This document shows, piece by piece, positions 35,401 to 47,400 of a stretch of 64,000 nt of DNA. The position numbers and the translations under genes are program-made. The notes below the pieces were generated by a model. That model searched no databases. It saw only the letters and a list, made by a program, of their open reading frames with translations, and was not told where the DNA came from. The first letter of the stretch is position 1; every line of letters starts with the position of its first letter. The DNA is taken from assembly GCA_050084985.1 (NCBI GenBank), contig JBITNC010000001.1:82708001-82772000 (forward strand), in the 5' to 3' direction. The DNA is from Nageia nagi. Lineage: Eukaryota > Pinophyta.

Positions 35401-38400
35401 TTATTGTTTTCTAACTTTCATTGTCATATTCCGTGCAATCCCAATTTGTGTTTGGTTTTCTGACTAAGAAAACCAAACTTTTTTTCTGAAATCAACAGAA
35501 AACCCAAGTGTGCTCCAAAAGTTTTCATCTAATACATATTGTCAAGGGAGAGTTGTCTTCTCTGCATTGCATTACTTTCTTGAAGCTGTCTTTCTACTTT
35601 CAACAGTTGCCTGTATTGCGTGGCAGCATGCGTCATTTCTAGAGGATGCATTGTGTAAATATTGGCATTATTCTATTTCTTAGTTAACAGTTCTGAATGG
35701 GATAACCTTCAAAACATATCAGGAAACATGTGATGATTTGTTTCATAATCAGTTACAAGTTCCTGTATCATTGGGAAGTGACAGATCAGCTTCTATAATG
35801 CCAGGTTAAATGAGATGACTAAGCAAGGAGTCCCGAATTGTGACAATGTTTACTTTTCATTCTAGCTTTATAAGCTGATGCTTTATCAGCTAGACACAAA
35901 AGATTGGGCACCTGTTGGATGCATCCTTGGCTCTCCAATAATGTGTCTACTCTCTAAAGCAGGTTGAATTGTAGATATTCAATCAGATTCCACAAGAAAC
36001 AGTCATTGCTTTTCATTTTATCAATTAGTTTTTAAACCTGCATCAGTCAGTTTTTCCATATTCCATTACAACTCGACGTTTATTTTTGATAAGTCTATCT
36101 GGCAATGCATATTATCTTGTTAGGCGACTTGTAGGATCTCTTACAAACAGAATGAGCTATGCAAACCCTAACCACCCATTGGGGAGTATTTTGAATATAT
36201 AAAATTGGGAAACCACCGTTGGCACATTCTTCACAACTTCACTTTGCAAGAAACTTCATTTATTTATTTATTTATGACCTTGAACCCTCTACCTTTTTTC
36301 CTAACTTGTCCAAAAGTGAACCAACTATTTCCACATAATATTCTTAGTTGCAACTTATTTGAAATAAGCTGTTAAGGGTTCCGCTCAAGGGTTCATTTTG
36401 CAAAAAGCTTATAATTCTATTGGATAGAAAGTACTGTGAAATTGTATTTTAGTTTTGGCTGTCTATTTCATCAGTAGTTGTTTTCATCACTTATGTTTTG
36501 GATGTTTGCAGATGCTCAAAACTCCAGGCTACCGCAACAGTACACATGCACTTGAAATATGTGCAGGTATTGATTACCCTATAAATATATATCTACTTTT
36601 CTTTAGTTGCACAGTCTTATTGTTATATTTTATAATTGACAGTGGTTCTATCCCAAGTAGAAGCTCTGTATAGAGCTTTTAAAAATCAAATATGTTTTTT
36701 TATGGCAAAGATATATTGCTTAATTGTAATTTATTCTGCCACATATGAATTTGTTATTAATATTCATATACAGAAATGACCTAACTGTTGTGTGCATGCA
36801 TGTGCTTTGATGGGATATTGTATTGCCTGATTAATATTAGTTTACCAAGGCTGACATAGTATTGTATTATTTAAGATTACATTTTTCATTTTTGTATGTT
36901 TTGCCAATTGACCTTGGCATACATTGAATGATCTAGATGAGTTGTTTATAAATAAAGATTCCTTCTACCACTGCTCATATTTGTGATGTAATCATTGTCA
37001 CATATTTGTCTTTTTTCAAGTGTGAATTAAGAGTGCTATACGGGGCTTCCATATACTCCTTGTATGTTGAAGATCACTCTTTATTATTGTGAAGATGTCT
37101 TGCATTTTTTTTTAAAAATGTCAATGCATCTTTAATTGCAATAATGATTATCTGCAAGATGATCAAAGGCTATTTGTTTACTAGACATTACTGCGAATTC
37201 CTAAATGCTAATGTTTGGGAATGCTTGAGATGCATTTGCACACAATGTGTGTAGCACACCTATTATGCTTCTATTAAACAATCAGACACATTACTGTTTT
37301 TTTGGTATTAGTCATGGACATTTTAAGGTCCTCAAACCATTACAAAAGAGGTTGACTTCCAAATAAACGTTTCTCACAACAACCTGTTTGAGACCTATCT
37401 AATAAAAAGTAGAGTTTATTCTAAGTAATCTACCTTACTAGTCGTTATCACAAAGGTATTTGAAACAAAAAACCATAACCCATAATTACTCAAAATCACC
37501 ATCCAGGGGCTCCTTTGCTGCCTCCTGGGTATCAACATCTTTAAAAAATGCTTGTGTCAACTTGACATAATGCATTACCTTAGTTGAAAGTAGGTTCAGG
37601 AAAGCAATAGTGCTAACCAAGGTTTGGGAAAGACTGAACATCAGCTCAAAGTTAAGCTTTACCTCCTCCAGTGTTACCTTCCTAGCTTCCCCCTGTGCAT
37701 CAGCTGGCTCCTGAGCAAAGGATGTCGTCTCATGAATCTGGTCCCTGGCTGCCTCCTCCTGAATCAAGTCCTTGGCTGCCTCCTCCTGAATCAAGTCCTT
37801 GGCTGCCTTCTCATGAATCCGGTTCCTAGTTGCTTTCATATCCTTAGCTGCTTCCTTGGTGGTTACCTTGGTTGCCTTTCTCTTTCCCTTCTTATCTGCA
37901 TTTGGGTTAACTTCCTTGGCATCGGACTCTAACAGTTCCTTGCATTTAACTTTCGCTTTCACTCCCTTGCTGCTATCATCAAAATCTTTCTGTCAAGACC
38001 CCAACAATAATTGTTCCTTTGTGATGGGGAGACCACTCTTCTGAGGCGTACCTCCAATCTTTTTAACCCCCCTTGGCAGCCATGTGCGTCACTATCATCT
38101 TCAGTAATCCCCGATGCAAGGGGATTTTGTTTTTTGATGCTTTAGCTTGTTTGACAAACTTCTCCAAAGAATTGAGGGGAAACACTGGGATGTTCATTGG
38201 TGTTCCATGCCTCATGAAATTCAGAATAACTATGTGATGGCCAAACAAATGTCTAAATTTGTTGGAATATGATGCTGACCATGTGGCATTTGTGGATTAA
38301 CAAAACAAATTTGAAACCCTTTTTGTAACTGTAGAATAAAAGAATATGTAACAGTAGGAATAAGTCAATATGTAATAGTTGTGAACTATTACTTTACATG

Positions 38401-41400
38401 TAACAACTTAGATTCTTTAGTTTTGAATAGTTTTAGATAGTGTAACAACTATTCCATTCTATTGTACAAGTTTTCAGAGTGTGTAGACATGAATTGAATG
38501 TGAAAAATCCAATTTTCTAGCCTGCTGAATTTTCTGGTATTGTGCAGTTCAAATTTTACAAAAGTCTAAACAATCTACTTTAGAACTTTATAACTTTTTC
38601 TGTGTTGCTTCATTTGTAGAACATGATACACCGTTTGAAAGGTCACACCAAGCTCTTTCCATCCATATATCACACATATTATTTTAGTTATGTATGGTGC
38701 TTGATTTTCACCTCTGAAAATCATGTCTTAGTTTTTTTTGCCCAAACCTTGGCACTTTCAACACTTTAGTGCTTCTAAACCTGAAGTCCACTATTTGATA
38801 TTTTTACATTTTTGGATACCTATTATTGAGTTCTTTCCAACCATATTTTGTTTGCTTTATTCTAAGTTCATTTGGTCATCTATTTATCAACTTTGGTGCT
38901 ATGCTCTGTTAACTTTGGTGCTCACTGTTTTGAGCTGTTGTGCTTCTGCTGTTTTGTCTTAAACTTCATTTGGTATCAGAGCCTTGTTTGGAGGGTTAGA
39001 GTCACCTATGGTCTTTCTAACGATTTATTAAGTTGTTTTGTGAGGATTATTGCAGGATCCTTGCTTGTTGGGTGCAATGGCCAATAACACTAACTCATTG
39101 CCAATCCTTGAGTTTGATGGAGCTGAATATGAATGCTGGAGCATTAAGATTAGGATCTTGCTAATCTAAAAAGGTCTTGGGGATATTGTGAAAGATGATT
39201 ACATAGAATCAACAGATTGGAGCACACTTGTAGCAACAAGTAGACAAGCTAGGAAGGAAGCACAAAAGAAGAATTTCATGACTCTTTACCATGTTCAATC
39301 AACATTGGATAAAAGTATTTTTCCAAGAATAGTTGGTTGTAAAACAATTGCAAATTCATGGAAGGCCTTGCAAGATGGTTACCAAGTGAGTGACCAATTC
39401 AAGCAAGCGAAATTGCAAACCCTAAGAAGAGAGGTTGAAAATTTGAGAATGCAAGAGGTTGAAAGTGTTGATGACCATTGTGTGAGAATGAATGTTGTCA
39501 ATAAAATGGCAACTCTTGGAGAAGAAACTTGAATTCTTGATTTTGGATGTTTCAATCATATGATAGGAAAAGGAAATGTGTTTTCTTCTTTGGATCATTC
39601 CTTCAAATCCAACATCAAACATGGAGATGACAAGTTTTTGGAGGTGGCTACCAAAGGTGTAATGGAGGTGAACACCAATGAAGGTAAGAAACATGTTCAT
39701 GACATCTATTACACCAAATTTAATACATAATTTGTTGAGTATAAGGCAAATGCTGGAAAAGAACTACAAGCTAGTTTTTGAGGATAAAAAATGTGTCATT
39801 TATGATTAAGAACTATGGGAATAGACTGGTTACTACTGTTCTTATGATCAACAGTAGGTTGTTTCCTTTGAAATTTGGGGGACAAGGGCCATCCTTACTA
39901 ATATTACTGTTGAAAAGAAGAGTTGGTTGTGGCATCTACGGAATGGTCATTTGAATTTTGCAAGTTTGAGGCTGCTAACTTCTGATGAAATGGCTTATGG
40001 TTGGCCAAAGGTAAAAGACCATAAAAGTGTTTGTGAGGGGTGTGCATTGGGCAAGCATTCTAGACAATATTTTCCTAAAGGGAAAGCATAGAGGGCCTCA
40101 TACTTACTTCAATTGGTCCATTATGGTATTTGTGGGCCTATGCAAACCAAGAGCTTGGGTAAGAAATTTTTTTTTCTTATCTTAATTGATGACTATTCAA
40201 TAATGTGTTGGGTTTACTTCTTGAAACATAAGGATGAAGCATTTGCTTGTTTCAAAGATTTTAAGAATCTTGTTGAGAATCGAAGTGGTTGTAACCTTAA
40301 ATGTTTAAAGACTGAAAGTGGTGGGGAGTTTTGCTGTCATGAGTTTCTTCAATTTTTCAAAGATAACAATATTAAAAGGTAGCTCATTGCTGCCTATATC
40401 CCACAACAAAATGGAGTGGCAGAGAGGAAGAATAGGACTATTGTTGATATGGCAAGGAGTATGTTGCAGGCCAAGGGTTTGAGCAATATATATTGAGCAA
40501 TTTAGTCCAAACAATATCTATATTTTGAATAGGAGTCCTACTAGTAGCTTGGAGAAGATGACTCCTTATGAGGCTTAGTATGAATAGAAGCCCAATGTTA
40601 ACTACTTCAAAGTTTTTGGTTGTTTGGCTTATGTACAATGTTGATCTAGTGGAGACACTGATAGGGGGGTGAATCAATGTATTTTGAAATTTTCAAACTT
40701 ACTTCAAAGATAAAACTAACCGACAATCAATCTGAAATTAAAACACACATTCACAAAGCATTCAAAACAACACAAGATTTATAGTGGAAACCCAATGTGG
40801 GAAAAACCACTGTGTCAAATGGGCTGCTTGATCTCCCAATCAAATCCAGCTAGAATGGTTGACCTCTTACAATATTAGACAGCGCCCATTGTCAGGATTA
40901 GCACCCACTAACCATCTTTCGCAGCAACCATTGCAAAGCAACTACCACATCAAACTAAGCACCCACTTAGCTTTTTACAATCATAAAAGTGACATATGAA
41001 ATGCCTTCGCTTTTGCAGAATCCTCAATGATTCATGTTTATACAATTCTACTTTTCTGCTGCTTTTCACTTTCACACTACTCAAAACATACTACAATTTT
41101 TCACAAGGATCTTCTTAGTTCTTCAGACTGCAACCACTCACTTTATTATATAACTACAACCACTTTTTCAATTTTGATCACCTTACAAAACCCTAATTCC
41201 GTTCACAATACTTTCTTCTTATTGGTTGCATGTTAATCTCTATGTCTCATTGGTTGCATGCGTCGGTTATACATCGTTTACTGCATGCAATCGTCGATCT
41301 CTAGATCTCATTGAGATATGTGCTACTATCCAGGTTTTCCTCCTGTTTTCCTGGTTATTGTTTTATTTCTGGCCGCATAACCACCTTTGTCAATGCACAA

Positions 41401-44400
41401 TGCTTTAAACAACTACATAATATCTTCTCTGTCCGCATAACGTATTGGGCATTCGCATAAAATTTTTTGATCTTTACCGCATAACATACATTTCCACTGC
41501 ATAACACAGTTTACCACCGCACAAGCACTTAATCTCTCCGCACAACACTTTTTGCACTTGTCCGCATAACACCATTGTTGACCGCATATGACTTGACCTC
41601 ATCGCATAAGCTTACTTTCAACCGCATAGGTCTTGATCTTGCCGCACAAGGGCTGTAATCTACCGCATAACCTACTACATCTTTGCATATCCTGCTTCAA
41701 ACTTCGTATAACACCTCCAGCCACACTCAACACACATGCAGTCCCTAGATTCACATTCCGACAGTTTCTCTCTCGATTGCCATGCTCAGTTTTAGATGTC
41801 AAGCTTGATCAAAGATGTCATTGACTGTTTTCCACTACATAACACTCCTTTTGCATGTAGGACATGTCCACGATTGTTACACCATGAAGTTCATCATCAT
41901 TATGACTATTACTTGCATCAGTGTACTGCTTGTTAATTCCGGCACTTTGCTTGTTTGCATAATGCTTTTGGCTATATTCATCATGCATGCAAAAGTTGAC
42001 ACAAACCTCGTTCATGCAATGTGGCACTAGATCTCTGTTAATCCTGCAATCCAAAACATCAACTCCCTTTCCGACACTAAATCTTCCTTAATGCATAAGT
42101 CTGTTTGATTTTGATGGAGATCTGATAGAATTAGAGTGGTCGAGTTTCACCGAACTGACAACAAAATATAATACGTTATAGTTGGCCATTTTACTTCTTG
42201 TTTGATTTGGACAGAACTTCGACACAATGTTGCCAGTAAATACTGTCGGAACTCCGACACAATATGTTCATTCTCTTCGACACTTGGTAAACATGTTTTC
42301 CTTGGTAGACTTTGTACATGCCTTGGAATGACTATTTGAACACTTCTCATGCATTCGGCACTTCCAGCACAACATTTTTGCATTGAGGCCTATTGGCAGA
42401 CTCCTTTGACAACAATGACAACACCGACACAAGCATAAGCATATGGCCAACACACATGTGGTTGATGAACTTAGGAAGAAGCTTCATCCTAAGAGTGAAG
42501 CATTTATTTTTGTTGGTTACTATGAGAACAATAGGGCCTATAGACTTTAGAACCCAAAAACTCACAAAGTGGTGGTGTTTAATCATGTGCTTTTTGATTA
42601 AGGGAGAGTAAATGGTCATAAAAAAACTTTATTTTGATGATGGCAACAGTGGTGGGAGTTCTCCAAGTGTGCAGCTCAACCTTCAAACAATTCAACCAAG
42701 TCCACCAACCAGCCCTTCAAAGAGTCCCAAAGAAAGCACTTCAAGTGTTTCTTCAAGTGATGATCCTCCAAACATCTTTTCAGATGTGATGAAGAAATAA
42801 AAGGGGAAAGAGACACTTCAAATTCATCCTCCTACTTTGGTTTTGGATATCAATTTCCATAGAAGACTTACTACAGGTTGAGCTCAAGAAATTAATCAAG
42901 TTGTTCATAGATATGAGAAGATGCACATGTATGGTAATGAAGATGAAGGTGAGCCAAAAGGGGATGTTGTTAATTATGCTTTGATGACTATTGCTAATTT
43001 TGAACCTTCTTGTTATTAAGAAGCTTGTATTAATGGTGTTTGGATGCAACCTATGCATGAAGAGATCAATTCCATTGAAAAAAATGATACTTGGGAGCTT
43101 GTAGAACTGCCCAAGGAAAAGAAATATGTGGGTTCCAAGTGGGTTTGTAAGACTAAGTATAACAATGATGGCAACATTGAAAGACACAAGGCTAGACTTG
43201 TGGCTAAAGGATTCACACAAAGGTATGGAATTGACTATGAAGAAATATTTGCATCTGTAGCTAGGCAAGAAATTGTGAGAATGGGGCTTTCTTTGGTTGC
43301 TCAAAATGGTTGGATTGTACATCATTTAGATGTAAATAGTGCCTTCTTGAATGGGTGCTTGGATGAGGAAGTCTATGTACAACAACCTCAAGTTTTTGAA
43401 GTCAAAGGTAAAGAAAAGCATGTGTACATGTTGAAGAAGGCTTTGTATGCCCTTAAGCAAGCACCAAGGGCTTGGCACACCAGAATTGATAGATACTTTC
43501 AATAGAATGGCTTCAAGAGAAGCAAAAATGAACCTACTCTATACTTTAAGAAAGAAGGTTAGGATAATTTTGTTTATATGTATGTTGATGACTTGATTTA
43601 AATGGGTAGTAGTTCCAATTTGATGACACTATTAAGGCTATCATAGTGAGTTTGAAATGAAGGATTTAGGATGCACTATTTTCTTTGTATGGAGATGCAC
43701 CAAAGTAAGGATAGAATCTTCATTTGTCAAACTAAATATTCAAAGTATATGTTGAAGAAGTATGGCATGGACAGTTGGCATGGCATGGATAGTCCTTACT
43801 CCCATTGCTCATGGCAAGTTCTTGTGCAAAAATGATGGGGCTGAAAAAGTGAATGGTAATTGAGTATAAGAGCATTGTCAGGAGCTTAATGTTTCTCACA
43901 AATACTAGACCAAATATAGCATATGCTGTTTCACTTGTTTCTAAGTATATGATTGAGCCATCTCTCTTGCTTTTGAAGATTGCTAAGTGAATTTTGAGGT
44001 ATGTTAAAGGTACTGTTGACTTTGGCATACATTATTCTACTACTGAAGAGGTGGATTTAGTTGGCTTTAGTGACTCAGATTGGGGTAGCATCTTGGATGA
44101 TTGGAAGTCTACATATGGTAATTGTTTTTCTCTTGGATTTGGGTTGATCACTTGGAAAGGAAGCAAAGATCAATAACATTATCTTCTACTAAGGCTGAGT
44201 ATATTCTAGTTACAACAATTGCTACTTAGGCCTTATGGCTTAGGAAAGTGTCGGAGGAGATAGGTGAGAAACAAAGTAGTCCCACTATAGTTTTTTGTGA
44301 CAATATGAGTGCCATTCAACTGGCAAAGAATTTTGTCCACCATAGTAGGTCTAAGCATTTTTACATTAAGTATCATTTCATTTGTGATATGGTGGAAAAG

Positions 44401-47400
44401 AAACATGTTGAATTGAGATATTGCAGCGCTTATGATCAACTAGGTAACATATTTTTTAAAAGTGTGAATAAAAATCAATTTCTGAAGCTGAGAACTCACT
44501 TGTGAGCCCTCTCAGCATCAAGGAGGAGAATGTTGGAATATGATGCTGACCATGTGGCATTTGTGGATCAACAAAATGAATCTGAAACTCCTTTTGTAAC
44601 TGTAGAATCAAAGAATATGTAACAATATGAATAAGTCAGTATGTAACAGTTGTGGATTGTTACTTCACATGTAACAACTTAGATTTTTTAGTTTTGATTA
44701 GTTTTAGATGGTATAATAGCTATTCCATTGTATTGTACAAGTTTTCAAAGTGTGGAGATACGAATTGAATGTGAAAAATCCAATTTTCCAGCCTGCTGTA
44801 TTTTTTGGTATTGTGCAGTTGAGATTTTACAAAAATCTAAATAGTTTACTTTGGAGCTTAATAATATTTTCTGTGTTGCTTTGTTTGTAGAATGTGATAC
44901 ACTGTTGGAAAGGTCTTACTAAGGTCTTTCCATCCATATATCACACACATTATTTCATTTATGTTTGACGCTTCATTTTCACTTCTGAAAATCACGTTTT
45001 AGTTCTTTTTGCCTAGACTCCAGTGCTGCTGCCCAGATTTTGGCGCTTCAGTTCAGCATTCTGACGCCTCAAATCTGAAGTCCAATATTTGATAATTTAC
45101 ATTTTTGGACACCCATTATTCAGTTCTTTCCAACCATATTTTATTTGCCTTATTATAAGGTCATTTGGTCTTCCGTTTATCAACTTTGGTGCTCTGCTTA
45201 GTATCTATGGCGCTCATTGTTTTGAGCTGTTGACCTTCTGCTGTTATATCTTAAACTTCAAAACTTCCCTTCTAGCGTTAAATATCTCATTACCAACATG
45301 ACCACCCTATCCCAAGGTTTTGAAAGACATTCCTTACAATGCCTGGTTGTAACCAGCAAAAAGTCTCATCATCTTTGAGGAATTTAGCAAGCTGCTCCTG
45401 TTGATTTATTTTCTCCCTCAAAACTATGTTGTTTGCATCCCGACATTTCAGAGTTGGGCCGAAATCGTGCAAGTAAGGCACACCCACTTCCAGGAATCTA
45501 TTATCCCAAAAATCCAAGAGTCTTGACACAACCAACAACGAAATGATATCATGGTCGGCTCTGAAGTAATCCAGCTCCGTTTGGACAAGGTCTCCCTCCA
45601 TTGTGATACACCAACTCTGTTTAAGTTGCAGAGAAGGCAAAGCAGAACAATATCCAACCCACCCAAGAAACGATAGATATGCAATATCCTTCATAGTAGT
45701 TAGTAGTCGAATGACATATGGGAAGCCAGGGTGCCCTCCCCACCTGGGGGTCATTATTACTTGGTGCGGGCAAGTCATTTCCAATGTTGTTTGATGATTT
45801 CCAACACCTTTCTGCTTCACATGGTACCCAACAGCATTCCCAATGCCATGGCTTCTCACGAGCCTCCCCCATGAGAAATGAAAAGGAAATGTAGACTTCA
45901 GAAGAAAAGAAAATGATAAAAAAGATTGTTCTTGGTTCAAGTTTATGAATGCGTGGATTTATGAAGTATAAACTTCTATTTTTAATTTCTGTTTGTCATA
46001 CACAGTTACATCTTGGTAGCTGCATGCCCTATTTTCAAGATTCTGGACCGGATTCTTTGTACCTGCACCTTACTTAGCCCAGCACTTGCCTGCCAATATA
46101 GTATTTCACATTGAATATAGAAGCTATAAGGAATATATTCAGGACAATCAAAATATTCTACCATAGAAGCAAAGACTGTTTGTAGTTTAATAAATGACAT
46201 GGAAGTAATTTGTAATATATAGTTTTACTTCTTTGTGCAGATCACATCCCTTTTTTATATACAGGAGTTTGATTTTAAAGCATCAGGCAAATTGAGAGCC
46301 TTAAATGAGGGCATGAAATATATAGCTATATCTGTTTTATATGATTATACTAGATGCTTGAAGGATATACAATCTCAATTGCTTTGATTATTCAATGTAT
46401 AATCCCCTCGTCTTCTGTCTCTCAGATTAATAGCTTTCAAGAAATACAAACATTTAAATTCAGTCTCATGTTTGTATGAAGCTGACCAGTTAAAACATTG
46501 CTGCACAAGTAGTACCTTAGCTAGAATGAACCAATTTATTGGCCTCTCAACTGTGTTCTTCTTTGTTAGGTTGGCAACATATAATTGATTGAAAGTAAGG
46601 TCTTTTGATGAAATTCAAAACAGGATTTTGTTGCCAAGGAATTGTCATATACGAGTTAACAATAAGTGATAGTCAAATTTAGGCACTAATTTTCTAAATA
46701 TTCTTTTTGCATTTCTTCGGTGGGGGGTTTTGTGCATTTCTAGGATAATGTTAGAATGGATTCATGTTAGAGGAATCACTGTTTCTCAGGTTTTCATGTA
46801 GAAGAAAAAATAGCATGCCAAGTAACTTTTAATAGGAAAAGCTCTGAATGTTTGAAATGCTTGCCTGTGCTAGCCCGTTTTCCCATAGAATATGGTTCAC
46901 TCAATGTCAGAAGATCACAAAGGTGATTATGGAGAAACTTTATCTGTCACTACTGTAGAAATTCTAATTATGCTTTACGTTATCTTACTACTTACAAAGA
47001 TCACATATTGCCAACAAGCTGCTTTAGCTATCTTTTGAGTAGGTAATCACAACAGGTTTGTAGCCTAGGGTTTGTGAGCATGCTATACTTTAAACTTTTG
47101 ATCAGAGTAGGAATATGCATTCTCCAATTCATCATTTTGCTATTGTTGGAAGCAATGCATGCAAATCAGTGAAAAACACTGTTTACAGTTGAGAATTGAG
47201 ATAAAAGTAAGAAGAGGCCTTGCTTACTACATTGCAAGGTTGTCATAGACTGGGGGACGGGGTTCCGGGGACGGTAGGGGATGGAGACCCGATTTTAGGA
47301 AATGCTTGGGGGATGGGGCTTGGGGATGACAAGTATATAAAACTAAGGAAAATAAATGATACATAATCATCCATTATGCAAAAACCAACATAATCATTAT

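Larger units (their letters stand above)
38260..45260 (+). mobile_element. Ty1/copia retrotransposon with both LTRs (dead)
   Basis: The 5' LTR is 38260-38968 and the 3' LTR 44531-45260; both start TGTTGGAATATGATGCTGAC and end AAACTTCA. Flanks AAATT and AAACT are a 5-bp target duplication with one mismatch. A perfect methionine-tRNA primer site (38971-38982) and a polypurine tract (44520-44530) are present. The gag, integrase, reverse transcriptase and RNase H order is that of Ty1/copia. By hand count the first 285 aligned LTR bases differ at about 29 positions, so the insertion is old. A solo LTR sits inside it at 40639-42452. Confidence 0.95.

Noticed and set aside
38971-38982. Possible tRNA gene because of the methionine-tRNA-like sequence
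   Set aside because: Only the 12-base primer complement is present; there are no tRNA arms. The sites at 50434 and 60770 were treated the same way.
41373-41691. CRISPR-like layout of short repeats and unique spacers
   Set aside because: Repeats of 9 bp and spacers of 11-12 bp are far too short, the motif varies, and the setting is a plant LTR.
42780-43325. 181-codon minus-strand open frame
   Set aside because: It is antisense to the copia reverse transcriptase, which is clearly the coding strand.
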